A stretch of DNA of 64,000 bases from IMCC45349 sp047219225 (GCF_047219225.1 NZ_CP178208.1:2232001-2296000); one strand, 5' to 3'. Numbered from the stretch's first letter, positions 25,851-35,225 are shown. Notes: generated by a model from the sequence alone, not told the origin. Made by a program: numbers and translations.

Positions 25851-26969
25851 ATGGCAAAAAGAGATTATTACGAAGTATTAGGCATAAGCAAAGGTGCTTC
25901 TGAAGCTGAAATAAAGAAAGCCTATAGAAAAATGGCTATTAAATATCATCCAGATAAAAATCCAGATGATAAAGACGCTGAAGAAAAGTTTAAAGAAGCT
26001 GCCGAAGCCTACGAAGTATTAAGTGATGCAGACAAAAAAGCGCGCTACGACCAATTTGGTCACCAAGCATTTGATGGTGCTGGAGGCTTTGGTGGTGGAG
26101 GTATGAATATGGATGACATATTCAGCCAATTTGGTGATATTTTTGGAGGAGCCTTTGGAGGTGGCGGATTTAGCGGCTTTGGCGGAGGTCAAAGACAACG
26201 TGTTGTAAAAGGAAGTAATTTACGTATTAGAGTTAAGTTAACTCTTGAAGAAATTGCTAATGGTGTAGAGAAAAAAATAAAAGTTAAGCGTAAAGTTCAA
26301 GCGCCAGGAGTAAGTTATAAAACATGTTCTACATGTAACGGTTCTGGTCAAGTTACGCGTATTACCAATACTATTTTAGGAAGAATGCAAACCTCTGCAC
26401 CATGTAATGCATGTGGAGGTGCTGGACAAACTATTGATAAAAAACCTGCTGGAGCTGATGCTCAAGGGTTGATAATAGAGGAAGAAACAGTATCAATCAA
26501 AATTCCTGCTGGTGTTGTTGATGGTATGCAATTAAAAGTTTCTGGAAAAGGAAATTCTGCACCTGGAAACGGAATCTCAGGAGATTTATTAGTAGCTATT
26601 ACTGAAGAAGATCATCCAACTTTACAACGCGAAGGCGATAATTTACATTACGATATGTATGTAAGCTTACCAGATGCTGTTTTAGGAACTTCTAAAGAAA
26701 TAGATACTGTTACTGGTAAAGTGAGAATTAAAATTGAAGCTGGAGTACAGTCTGGAAAAATATTAAGATTACGTGGTAAAGGGATTCCAAGTATTAATGG
26801 TTATGGTAAAGGAGATTTACTTGTACATGTTAATGTTTGGACACCTAAAACACTTAATAAGCAACAAAAAGAGTTTTTCGAAAAAATGAGAGATGATGAG
26901 CATTTTTCTCCTAAACCAGAAAGTTCTGACAAATCTTTCTTCGAAAAAGTAAAAGATATGTTTTCATAG
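25851..26969 (+). CDS. dnaJ: Chaperone DnaJ with reduced zinc-binding region
   Basis: The 372-residue Hsp40 has a J domain (HPD at 33-35), a Gly/Phe-rich linker (about 74-120), a cysteine region and two beta-domains. Only two CxxCxGxG motifs remain, CSTCNGSG and CNACGGAG; E. coli DnaJ has four, making two zinc sites. The remaining pair would form one site, and the segment between them is the short TNTILGRMQTSAP. From memory this form is usual in Flavobacteriaceae. It is co-transcribed with grpE and ends at tandem terminators. Confidence 0.97.
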   Translation: MAKRDYYEVLGISKGASEAEIKKAYRKMAIKYHPDKNPDDKDAEEKFKEAAEAYEVLSDADKKARYDQFGHQAFDGAGGFGGGGMNMDDIFSQFGDIFGGAFGGGGFSGFGGGQRQRVVKGSNLRIRVKLTLEEIANGVEKKIKVKRKVQAPGVSYKTCSTCNGSGQVTRITNTILGRMQTSAPCNACGGAGQTIDKKPAGADAQGLIIEEETVSIKIPAGVVDGMQLKVSGKGNSAPGNGISGDLLVAITEEDHPTLQREGDNLHYDMYVSLPDAVLGTSKEIDTVTGKVRIKIEAGVQSGKILRLRGKGIPSINGYGKGDLLVHVNVWTPKTLNKQQKEFFEKMRDDEHFSPKPESSDKSFFEKVKDMFS

Positions 26970-27009
26970 TATTAAAGTGCTATTTAACTAAAAAAATACT
27001 ATATTTGAG

Positions 27010-27038
27010 TTATCACTAAATCATTAGTGATAATTTTT
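27010..27038 (+). terminator. First terminator after dnaJ
   Basis: TTATCACTAA (27010-27019), loop ATCA, TTAGTGATAA (27024-27033), then five T. Confidence 0.8.
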
Positions 27039-27057
27039 CTTTTTCATAGCAATTTTT

Positions 27058-27093
27058 CCCATCCTTAGCAATAAGGGTGGGTTTTGTATTTTT
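27058..27093 (+). terminator. Second terminator after dnaJ
   Basis: CCCATCCTT (27058-27066), loop AGCAAT, AAGGGTGGG (27073-27081) with one T-G pair, followed by TTTTGTATTTTT. Confidence 0.8.
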
Positions 27094-27213
27094 AGAGGAA
27101 TTCTTATTTCTTTATTTATAGCATATTTGTAAAGAAAATTTTGCGTGAATCAACAGGATTAAACTGTAACAATTAATATCTTTACAATACTTATTTAAAC
27201 AAAACACTACTTC

Positions 27214-28140
27214 ATGAACAATTTGCTAGAAGTCAATTCAGTATCCAAAAACTTTGGAGACTTTAAGGCTTTAAATAATGTTTCTATTACAGTTCCTAAA
27301 GGCAGCATTTTTGGATTGCTAGGTCCAAATGGTGCAGGAAAAACAACGCTTATTAGAATTATTAATCAAATAACAATGCCAGATACTGGTACAGTGATGC
27401 TTGATGGTGAACCTTTAGAAGCTCACCATATACAACATATAGGTTATTTACCAGAAGAGAGAGGCTTGTATAAATCTATGAAAGTAGGTGAGCAAGCTTT
27501 GTATCTAGCGCAATTAAAGGGATTGCCTAAAGCAGAGGCAAAAAAGCGATTAAAATATTGGTTTGAAAGGCTAGAAATTGGTGATTGGTGGAATAAAAAG
27601 ATACAAGAGTTATCAAAAGGAATGGCTCAAAAAATACAGTTTGTGGTAACGGTTTTACATAAACCCAAACTGTTAATTTTTGACGAACCATTTTCAGGAT
27701 TTGATCCAATTAATGCTAACCTAATTAAAGACGAAATTTTACAACTAAGAGAAGAAGGCGCTACAGTTATTTTTTCTACCCATCGTATGGAGTCTGTTGA
27801 GGAATTATGCGATCATATAGCTTTAATACATCAATCCAACAAAATATTGGATGGTAAGTTAATAGATATTAAGCGTCAATATAAAACAAACACATATGAG
27901 GTTGGATTGTTAACTGATAATCAAACACAGTTAATGAATAACTTAAAAGGGAAGTTTGAAATTTCGCCAGCCGATTTTAAATCATTGAATGACGATTTAA
28001 AGTTAAATATTAAGTTAAACTCTAATGAGTCTTCAAACGATTTACTTACATACCTAACAAGTCAAGCTCAAGTAAATCATTTTAATGAGTTGGTGCCAAG
28101 TGCCAATGATATTTTTATTCAAACCGTTAAAAATAACTAG
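27214..28140 (+). CDS. ABC transporter ATP-binding protein (ABC-2 type exporter)
   Basis: The 308-residue ATPase has Walker A GPNGAGKT (37-44), a Q-loop near YLPEERGLY, signature LSKGMAQK, Walker B LLIFDEPFSGFD and an H-loop STHRMES. The extended C-terminal 90 residues and the EERGLY Q-loop resemble NatA-like exporters. It pairs with the next gene, a NatB-like permease starting two bases after its stop. The cargo (sodium, peptide or drug) is not determined. Confidence 0.93.
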   Translation: MNNLLEVNSVSKNFGDFKALNNVSITVPKGSIFGLLGPNGAGKTTLIRIINQITMPDTGTVMLDGEPLEAHHIQHIGYLPEERGLYKSMKVGEQALYLAQLKGLPKAEAKKRLKYWFERLEIGDWWNKKIQELSKGMAQKIQFVVTVLHKPKLLIFDEPFSGFDPINANLIKDEILQLREEGATVIFSTHRMESVEELCDHIALIHQSNKILDGKLIDIKRQYKTNTYEVGLLTDNQTQLMNNLKGKFEISPADFKSLNDDLKLNIKLNSNESSNDLLTYLTSQAQVNHFNELVPSANDIFIQTVKNN

Positions 28141-28141
28141 C

Positions 28142-29458
28142 ATGAATCATTTACCATTAGTTATCAAAAGAGAATACCTTACTAAGGTTAAAAATAAGTC
28201 GTTCATTATTATGACTATTTTAAGTCCAATAATAATGATAGCATTAATAGCTCTAGTAGCTTATTTGTCGCAATTAAATAATGATAAAGTAAGAACAATA
28301 GCTATTCTAGATGAGTCAGGATTAGTTGAAACTCTATTTGAGGATACAGAAAATACCAAGTATCATAAATTAGAAAATGTAACCTTAGAAGCAGCCAAGG
28401 AAATTGTTAAGGCTTCAGAGGAATATGGACTTTTACATGTGTCTAAAACTAATAATATTGAGGAAGTTTCTAAATCGATTAAATTTTACTCTGAAGATTC
28501 TCCATCATTAACCGTAATTTCTGGATTAGAATCAAAAATAGAGAAAAACCTGTCTGAACTTAAGTTATTAGAAGTTGAAGGTATTAGCTTAGAGCAAATA
28601 GAAGCTGCTAAAATACATGTTAATATCAATCAAGAAAACTTTTCTGGAGAGCAAACCTCTAAAGTTGGAAATATTATGAAACTTGCCTTTGGTGGAGCTG
28701 CAGGTTATTTATTATTCATGTTTATCATTATTTATGGTAATATGATTATGCGTAGTGTAATTGAAGAAAAAACAAGTAGAATTATTGAAGTTATTATTTC
28801 TTCGGTTAAACCAGTTCAATTAATGCTAGGTAAAATTATAGGTACTTCACTAGCAGGAATTACACAGTTTTTAATCTGGATGATTTTAGGTGGTGTATTA
28901 TTAACAGTAGTCACAACTATCTTTAATATCGATTTATCACAAATGCAAACACCACAGCAAGAGTTAATGCAGCAAGCGATGGAAAATCCAGATATTAACG
29001 ATCAAGCACAATTAATATTTAATGAATTTAGAAGTTTACCAATACTAAATTTAATTATTGCCTTTATATTCTTCTTTATAGGAGGTTATTTATTATATAG
29101 TTCATTGTATGCTGCAGTTGGAGCAGCTGTTGATAACGAAACAGATACACAGCAATTTATGATGCCAATATTGATGCCATTAATTTTAGCGGTTTATGTT
29201 GGAATTTTTACAGTTATTGAAGATCCTCATGGTACTGTTTCAACAGTTTTTTCATTTATACCATTTACGTCGCCAGTAGTTATGTTAATGCGTATTCCAT
29301 TTGGTGTTCCGTTGTGGCAGCAAGTACTTTCAGTATTAATATTAATAGGTACATTTATGTTTACTGTTTGGTTTGCAGCAAAAATTTATAGAGTTGGAAT
29401 ATTAATGTATGGTAAAAAACCAACATATAAAGAACTGTTTAAGTGGTTAAAATACTAG
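28142..29458 (+). CDS. ABC-2 family transporter permease (NatB-like)
   Basis: The 438-residue membrane protein has one N-terminal transmembrane helix (after VIKREYLTKVKNKSFI), an extracytoplasmic domain of about 150 residues, and five or six C-terminal helices, the layout of ABC-2/NatB permeases. Family blocks are RSVIEEKTSRIIEVIISSVKPVQLMLGKIIG and PFTSPVVMLMRIPFG. The ATG at 28142 directly follows the ATPase stop; an upstream in-frame ATG inside the ATPase gene is rejected. Confidence 0.92.
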   Translation: MNHLPLVIKREYLTKVKNKSFIIMTILSPIIMIALIALVAYLSQLNNDKVRTIAILDESGLVETLFEDTENTKYHKLENVTLEAAKEIVKASEEYGLLHVSKTNNIEEVSKSIKFYSEDSPSLTVISGLESKIEKNLSELKLLEVEGISLEQIEAAKIHVNINQENFSGEQTSKVGNIMKLAFGGAAGYLLFMFIIIYGNMIMRSVIEEKTSRIIEVIISSVKPVQLMLGKIIGTSLAGITQFLIWMILGGVLLTVVTTIFNIDLSQMQTPQQELMQQAMENPDINDQAQLIFNEFRSLPILNLIIAFIFFFIGGYLLYSSLYAAVGAAVDNETDTQQFMMPILMPLILAVYVGIFTVIEDPHGTVSTVFSFIPFTSPVVMLMRIPFGVPLWQQVLSVLILIGTFMFTVWFAAKIYRVGILMYGKKPTYKELFKWLKY

Positions 29459-29461
29459 ACA

Positions 29462-30289
29462 ATGAAAGAAATTAATGAGTTTTTAAATGAAGACATTATC
29501 ACTTTTGGGCAAAATGGACATTTGTCTCCAAAAATGATACTAATAATAATAGTTGTTTTTATTATAACAGCTGTTATTTTAAAGGTTTTAAAAAAGCTTA
29601 TTACTAGAAAACTACCAGAAGAAGATAAGCCTAAGTTTACTTCGGTGTTCTCGTTTACACGTTATTTTATTTACCTCGTTGTAATATTAATAGCTATGGA
29701 TAACATGGGGATTAATGTTACAGCAATATTTGCTGCATCTGCAGCTTTATTAGTTGGTGTTGGTTTAGCCTTACAAACGTTTTTTCAAGATATCATATCT
29801 GGAATCTTTATTTTAGTTGATCAATCTGTTCATGTAGGAGATATTATTGAAATTGATGGAAAAGTTGGCAGAGTTGTTGAGATAAAGTTAAGAACCACTA
29901 GAGCTGTGACCATAGATAATAAGGTTTTGGTTATACCTAATCATAAGTATTTAACCTCAATTTTATATAATTGGACAGAAAACGGAACCAAGACAAGAGA
30001 AAGTGTAAGTGTTGGTGTAGCTTATGGTAGCGATGTAGAGTTGGTAAAAAAAATATTGTTAGAGGTTGCAAATAATCATCCAGCAGTTTTAAAGAAACCA
30101 GAACCGATAGTACTATTCATGAATTTTGGAGATAGTTCTCTAGATTTCAAATTAGTATTTACATTAAATAATAGTTTTGAAGCCATAATGCCGCAAAGCG
30201 ATATTCGTTTTAAAATTAACGAGATGTTTCAAAAACACGATATTACTATTCCGTTTCCACAGCGCGATGTGCATGTGTTTAACAAATAA
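29462..30289 (+). CDS. Small-conductance mechanosensitive channel (MscS family)
   Basis: The 275-residue protein has three hydrophobic segments, the third being the MscS pore helix (AIFAASAALLVGVGLALQTFFQDIISGIFIL), followed by the beta-domain (VGDIIEIDGKVGRVVEIKLRTTRAVTIDN, VIPNHKYLTS) and an alpha/beta C-terminus. It should open under hypo-osmotic tension. It is four bases after the permease, inside the same transcript run. Confidence 0.95.
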   Translation: MKEINEFLNEDIITFGQNGHLSPKMILIIIVVFIITAVILKVLKKLITRKLPEEDKPKFTSVFSFTRYFIYLVVILIAMDNMGINVTAIFAASAALLVGVGLALQTFFQDIISGIFILVDQSVHVGDIIEIDGKVGRVVEIKLRTTRAVTIDNKVLVIPNHKYLTSILYNWTENGTKTRESVSVGVAYGSDVELVKKILLEVANNHPAVLKKPEPIVLFMNFGDSSLDFKLVFTLNNSFEAIMPQSDIRFKINEMFQKHDITIPFPQRDVHVFNK

Positions 30290-30300
30290 AAAGACAAATT

Positions 30301-31464
30301 ATGCCAAAAATATTAATAATAGAAGATGAAGCTGCTATTAGAAGAGTGTTAGGGAAAATACTTTCCGAAGAAAATGATACCTATCAAGTAGAAGAAGCCG
30401 AAGATGGATTAGTTGGAATTGATAAAATAAAAAAAGAAGATTACGACCTTGTACTTTGTGATATTAAAATGCCAAAAATGGATGGTGTTGAAGTACTAGA
30501 AGCAGTAAAAAAGATAAAACCAGAAATACCAATGGTAATGATTTCTGGTCATGGTGATTTGGATACAGCTGTAAACACAATGCGTTTAGGAGCTTTTGAT
30601 TATATATCAAAACCACCAGATTTAAATAGATTATTAAATACAGTTAGAAATGCTTTAGATAGAAAAGAACTAGTTGTAGAAAATAAACGTTTAAAAAAGA
30701 AGGTTAGCAAGAAGTACGAAATGATTGGAGATAGTGATGCTATTTCTCAAATTAAAGTCATGATAGATAAAGTTGCTGCTACTGATGCTAGAGTACTAGT
30801 GACTGGACCAAATGGAACAGGAAAAGAGTTAGTGGCACATTGGCTTCATGAAAAAAGTGAGCGTGCTAAAGGACCTATGATTGAGGTAAACTGTGCAGCA
30901 ATTCCAAGTGAGCTTATTGAAAGCGAATTATTTGGGCATGTAAAAGGTGCTTTTACAAGCGCCAATAAAGATAGAGCTGGAAAATTCGAAGCTGCAAATG
31001 GAGGAACTATTTTTCTTGACGAAATAGGTGATATGAGTTTGTCTGCACAAGCAAAAGTACTTAGGGCATTACAAGAAAGTCGTATTCAACGGGTTGGTAG
31101 TGATAAAGATATTAAAGTTGATGTACGTGTAGTTGCAGCAACAAATAAAGACTTAAAAAAGGAAATTGCAGATGGTAAGTTTAGAGAAGATCTTTATCAT
31201 AGATTGGCTGTAATACTAATTAAGGTGCCAGCTCTTAATGATAGAAGAGATGATATTCCACTACTAATTGAACATTTTTCTGCAAAAATAGCCAATGAAC
31301 AAGGTGTTGCTAAAAAATCATTTTCTAAAGCTGCAATTAGGTTATTGAAAGAATATGATTGGACAGGAAATATTCGTGAATTACGCAATGTTGTTGAGAG
31401 ATTAATTATTTTAGGTGAAGCAGAAGTAAGTGAAACAGACGTGAAACTATTCGCAAGTAAATAA
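30301..31464 (+). CDS. NtrC-like AAA+ response regulator without DNA-binding domain
   Basis: The 387-residue protein has a receiver domain (phosphoacceptor D54 in VLCDIKMP, K104 in YISKPPD) and a sigma-54-activator-type AAA+ domain (Walker A GPNGTGKE at 169-176; GGTIFLDEIGDMS). The sigma-54 contact loop reads GAFTSA (216-221) where the consensus is GAFTGA, and the protein ends right after the AAA+ lid (WTGNIRELRNVVERL), with no Fis-type helix-turn-helix. No histidine kinase is adjacent. It likely acts without enhancer binding or through a partner. Confidence 0.93.
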   Translation: MPKILIIEDEAAIRRVLGKILSEENDTYQVEEAEDGLVGIDKIKKEDYDLVLCDIKMPKMDGVEVLEAVKKIKPEIPMVMISGHGDLDTAVNTMRLGAFDYISKPPDLNRLLNTVRNALDRKELVVENKRLKKKVSKKYEMIGDSDAISQIKVMIDKVAATDARVLVTGPNGTGKELVAHWLHEKSERAKGPMIEVNCAAIPSELIESELFGHVKGAFTSANKDRAGKFEAANGGTIFLDEIGDMSLSAQAKVLRALQESRIQRVGSDKDIKVDVRVVAATNKDLKKEIADGKFREDLYHRLAVILIKVPALNDRRDDIPLLIEHFSAKIANEQGVAKKSFSKAAIRLLKEYDWTGNIRELRNVVERLIILGEAEVSETDVKLFASK

Positions 31465-31471
31465 TGTAATT

Positions 31472-32350
31472 ATGGAGCATATTAATTTAGAATCATTTAG
31501 AGTTACTGAGCCAATTCAGTTAAGTAATCGCAAAACCAATTTGCATTTAGAAGTTGATGATGAGGTTGTCGAAAAAGAATTAAGACGTACTCGTAAAAAG
31601 CTAGGAAAGCTCCAAGATACAATGTATGCTCATGGTAAATATGCTGCATTAATTTGCTTACAAGGGATGGATACTGCTGGTAAAGACAGCTTAATACGTG
31701 AAGTTTTTAAAGATTTTAATGTAAGAGGTGTTGAAGTGCATAGCTTTAAGGTGCCTACTGAGCTCGAATTAAAACATGATTATATTTGGAGGCATTATAT
31801 AGCATTACCTGCAAGAGGTAAGTTTGGTGTTTTTAATCGTACACATTATGAAAATGTATTAGTAACACGCGTGCACCCTGAGTATATTTTGAGTGAAAAC
31901 ATTCCTTCAGTTAATTCGGTTGAAGATATTGATGATGCTTTTTGGGATGCGCGATTTGAGCAAATAAATAATTTTGAAAAGCATATCTCAGATAACGGAA
32001 CTATTATTTTTAAGTTCTTTTTACACTTATCTAAAGAAGAACAAAAAAATAGACTTTTACGTCGTTTAGATAAGAAAGAGAAGAATTGGAAGTTCTCAGC
32101 AGGCGATTTAAAAGAGCGAAAACTTTGGGATAATTATCAAGTTTGTTATGAAGATGCTTTAAATCGTACATCAAAACCACATGCACCTTGGTATACTATT
32201 CCTGCCGATAATAAACCTGTTGCAAGATATATGGTTGCAAAAATATTATATGATGCACTTAAAGCTTATACTGATATTCAAGAACCTGAATTAGATGATA
32301 AAACAAAAGCCCATTTATCAGAGTATAAAAATGCATTAGAAAATGAGTAA
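31472..32350 (+). CDS. ppk2: Polyphosphate kinase 2 family (polyphosphate:nucleotide phosphotransferase)
   Basis: The 292-residue protein has Walker A GMDTAGKD (65-72), a lid-region block LKHDYIWRHYIALPARGKFGVFNRTHYENVLVTRVHP containing Walker B, and KNWKFSAGDLKER, all as in PPK2 enzymes, most like class III. These use polyphosphate to phosphorylate AMP, ADP or other nucleotides. It follows the response regulator after seven bases and ends the run with a terminator at 32434. Confidence 0.92.
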   Translation: MEHINLESFRVTEPIQLSNRKTNLHLEVDDEVVEKELRRTRKKLGKLQDTMYAHGKYAALICLQGMDTAGKDSLIREVFKDFNVRGVEVHSFKVPTELELKHDYIWRHYIALPARGKFGVFNRTHYENVLVTRVHPEYILSENIPSVNSVEDIDDAFWDARFEQINNFEKHISDNGTIIFKFFLHLSKEEQKNRLLRRLDKKEKNWKFSAGDLKERKLWDNYQVCYEDALNRTSKPHAPWYTIPADNKPVARYMVAKILYDALKAYTDIQEPELDDKTKAHLSEYKNALENE

Positions 32351-32433
32351 ACTAAACCTTAGGGGAACTTTATAGTCTTAATAATATCATCATTAACTAA
32401 ATAATAATTTAGTTTATTCATGCAACGATGATT

Positions 32434-32459
32434 AAATCCAGCTTAGGCTGGATTTTTTT
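32434..32459 (+). terminator. Terminator after ppk2
   Basis: AAATCCAGC (32434-32442), loop TTAG, GCTGGATTT (32447-32455) and a T-run to 32459. Confidence 0.9.
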
Positions 32460-32540
32460 ATGAATAATTTATAAAAAAATCAATTACATAAATACTATAT
32501 TTAGCTTTTTAATCATCAACTTAAATAAAACACTATCTAG

Positions 32541-33944
32541 ATGAAAAAAATAATACTTCTACTAGCCATTTTAATATCAGTGACTATAAATGCGCAAACA
32601 GATGCCGAAAATATTAAGAAAATTTATGACACTTCATTAAGTAACGGTATGAGCTACCAATGGTTAGACTATTTATCAAATCAAATAGGAGGGCGTTTAT
32701 CAGGATCGTTAAACGCAGAAAGAGCTGTTGAGTATACTAAAGAACAGTTAGAGGAACTAGGTTTAGATAAAGTGTGGTTACAACCAGTAATGGTGCCAAA
32801 ATGGGTGAGAGGTAATCCTGAATTTGCATATATAGAAACTGCTCCAGGAGAAACGATAAATGTGAATATTTGCGCATTAGGTGGTTCTGTATCTACGCCT
32901 GCATTAGGAGTAAAAGCAAATGTTGTAGAAGTACAAGGTATTGATGAGTTAAAAGCTTTGGATAGAAAAGATGTAGAAGGCAAAATTGTGTTTTTTAATC
33001 GCGAAATGAATGAAACTTTAATAAATACATTTAATGCTTATGGAGGTTGTGTAGATCAACGTTATGCTGGTGCAATGGAAGCTGGAAAAATGGGAGCTGT
33101 AGGTGTAATTGTGCGTTCAATGACTTTGGCACAAGATGATTATCCACATACAGGAAGTATGACTTATGGCGATTTACCAAATAATCAACGTATTGCTTCT
33201 GCTGCTATAAGTACTAATGATGCCGATAAATTAAGTGGTATGCTTAAAATAGATAGTGATATTAAATTCTATTTTAAACAAAATTGTAAGCAGTTAAAAG
33301 ATGTACTGTCATATAATGTAATTGGAGAAATTACAGGAAGTGAATATCCAAACGAGTATATTGTAGTTGGTGGTCATTTGGATTCTTGGGATATTGGAGA
33401 TGGTTCGCATGATGATGGTGCAGGTGTGGTACAATCTATGGATGTTTTAAGAATGTTTAAAGAAACAGGAATTAAGCCTAAACGTACCTTAAGAGTTGTT
33501 TTATTTATGAATGAAGAAAATGGTTTAAGAGGTGGGAAAAAATATGCAGCCGAAGCAAAGCGAAAAGGAGAGAATCACATTTTTGCTTTAGAAAGTGATT
33601 CAGGTGGATTTACTCCAAGAGGATTTAGTTTTGATTGTAGTGATGCAAATTTTGAACAAATACTTAGTTGGAAACCTTTATTTAAGCCTTATTTAATTCA
33701 CTATTTTGAAAAAGGAGGAAGTGGAGCAGATGTTGGACCTTTAAAAGCAGATAGTAATGTGCTTGCTGGTTTGCGTCCAGATTCACAACGTTATTTTGAT
33801 CACCATCATGCTGCAAGCGATACCTTTGATGCTGTAAATAAACGTGAGTTGGAACTTGGTGCTGCAACTATGACTTCATTGGTGTATTTAATTGATAAGT
33901 ATGGTATCAATCCAATAAGAATAAATCAACAATTAAAAGACTAA
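32541..33944 (+). CDS. Exported M28 family metallopeptidase (carboxypeptidase Q-like)
   Basis: The 467-residue protein has a signal peptide (1-19, ends INAQ). A PA-domain insert lies around residues 115-235. The M28 dizinc site is visible as GGHLDSWDIGDGSHDDGAG (H279, D281, D291), FMNEENGLRGG (E325/E326), ALESDSGG and HHHAASDTFD near the end. It is expected to trim peptides outside the cytoplasm. The next gene starts four bases later, so the two are co-expressed. Confidence 0.94.
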   Translation: MKKIILLLAILISVTINAQTDAENIKKIYDTSLSNGMSYQWLDYLSNQIGGRLSGSLNAERAVEYTKEQLEELGLDKVWLQPVMVPKWVRGNPEFAYIETAPGETINVNICALGGSVSTPALGVKANVVEVQGIDELKALDRKDVEGKIVFFNREMNETLINTFNAYGGCVDQRYAGAMEAGKMGAVGVIVRSMTLAQDDYPHTGSMTYGDLPNNQRIASAAISTNDADKLSGMLKIDSDIKFYFKQNCKQLKDVLSYNVIGEITGSEYPNEYIVVGGHLDSWDIGDGSHDDGAGVVQSMDVLRMFKETGIKPKRTLRVVLFMNEENGLRGGKKYAAEAKRKGENHIFALESDSGGFTPRGFSFDCSDANFEQILSWKPLFKPYLIHYFEKGGSGADVGPLKADSNVLAGLRPDSQRYFDHHHAASDTFDAVNKRELELGAATMTSLVYLIDKYGINPIRINQQLKD

Positions 33945-33948
33945 TGTT

Positions 33949-34530
33949 ATGAAAGCTAGATTTGTTTTTGCTTTATGTGTTTTATTAACAGGAAACTTGT
34001 TAGCACAAGATAAAACTTTACCATTTTATGAAATTCCTGAGGCGCCTTCAGTATATAATGAATGTACAGTAGTAGCTAGAATGATTGAAGGCTTAGGTTT
34101 TCGTTATTATTGGGCAACTGAAGGATTGAGAGCTGAAGACTTAGCTTATAAAGCGAGTGAATCTGGAAGAACTTCTGATGAAACAATTGACCATATTTAT
34201 GGTTTGTCTAAGGTTATTGTAAATTCTGCTTTAAAAGTGCCTAATGAAAGAGGAGAAGAAGAAACTTTGTCGTTTGAAGAAAAGAGAAAAAAGACATTAG
34301 AGAATTTTAAAACAGCTGCAGATATTTTTAGAGTAAGTAAAAGTTTAGAGGAATTTACAATTGTTTTTAAAAGAGGTGGAAACACTTCAGAATTTCCATT
34401 TTGGAATCAAATAAATGGTCCAATAGAAGATGCAGTATGGCACTGTGGGCAAGTAGTAATGTTACGACGTGCTTCAGGAAATCCTTTTAGTTCTAATGTA
34501 AGTGTGTTTTCAGGAAAAGTAAAAGAGTAG
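33949..34530 (+). CDS. Exported DinB-like helical protein
   Basis: The 193-residue protein has a signal peptide (ends NLLAQ) followed by a four-helix DinB-type domain: ARMIEGLGFRYYWATEGL, TIDHIYGLSKVI (first His) and AVWHCGQVVMLRRASGNPF (the HxGQ-type block). In the usual HxxxHxGQ motif the first His is replaced here by Asp (DAVWHCGQ). Most DinB proteins are cytoplasmic, so export is unusual. It is translationally close to the M28 peptidase gene. The function is unknown. Confidence 0.75.
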   Translation: MKARFVFALCVLLTGNLLAQDKTLPFYEIPEAPSVYNECTVVARMIEGLGFRYYWATEGLRAEDLAYKASESGRTSDETIDHIYGLSKVIVNSALKVPNERGEEETLSFEEKRKKTLENFKTAADIFRVSKSLEEFTIVFKRGGNTSEFPFWNQINGPIEDAVWHCGQVVMLRRASGNPFSSNVSVFSGKVKE

Positions 34531-34532
34531 GT

Positions 34533-35165
34533 TTATTTTATTTCAATTTGTTCACCTAAAAACTTAGGATCCACTCCAAAAATAATATCCAAAACAGCTT
34601 TGGCTCTTGCCAGATATTCTCTGTAATGTGTGCCTTTGCTATATTGAATACTTACATCTTTTGCATTAAATCCAATAGCTTTTATATCAAAATGAGACGC
34701 TAAGTAAATAGCACGTTCGTTATGAAACTTTTGAGAAATGACTGTAATGGCATCTTGACCAAAAATTTCTTTAGCTCTTACCATAGAATCTAGAGTTCTA
34801 AAACCTGCATAGTCTAAATAGATTTTACTCTCGGGAACACCTTGAGCAATAAGGTCTGCCTTAAAAGTTGAAGGCTCATCATAATCTTTTGATCCATTAT
34901 CACCACTCACTAATATAAAATCTATTTTACCAGCTTTATACAGTTTTACTGCAGCTTCAACTCTGTATTTATAAAATAAATTTATGCGTCCATTATTAAC
35001 ATATTTACTCGCTCCTAAAAGGACACCCACTTTATTTTTAGGAATAGTATTAACCTCTGTAAACAACTTATCCTTGGCCTTGCGTTTTACTAGCTTATTA
35101 GGAATTAATATGCTACAAGAAAGTAATATGATAAGTAGGATTAGACGTTTGAGGAATTTTTTCAT
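34533..35165 (-). CDS. SanA/YdcF-type DUF218 membrane protein
   Basis: The 210-residue protein has an N-terminal membrane helix and a DUF218 domain: GVLLGASKYVNNGRINLFYKYRVEAAVKLYKAGKIDFILVSGDNG, YDEPSTFKADLIAQGVP and SQKFHNERAIYLA, which matches the SanA branch linked to envelope permeability (vancomycin exclusion) in E. coli. The chemical role is unproven. It is convergent with the DinB-like gene by two bases and separate from the membrane genes to the right. Confidence 0.9.
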   Translation of the reverse strand: MKKFLKRLILLIILLSCSILIPNKLVKRKAKDKLFTEVNTIPKNKVGVLLGASKYVNNGRINLFYKYRVEAAVKLYKAGKIDFILVSGDNGSKDYDEPSTFKADLIAQGVPESKIYLDYAGFRTLDSMVRAKEIFGQDAITVISQKFHNERAIYLASHFDIKAIGFNAKDVSIQYSKGTHYREYLARAKAVLDIIFGVDPKFLGEQIEIK

Positions 35166-35225
35166 TTAGGATTTTTTGTTTGATTTAGAACTACAGTAAA
35201 TATAACTTAATCAAGCCAAATATTA

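Noticed and set aside
28085..28141. Earlier ATG for the ABC permease inside the ATPase gene
   Set aside because: It would add a hydrophobic leader inside the ATPase coding region; the ATG at 28142 sits two bases after the ATPase stop and just before the family start.
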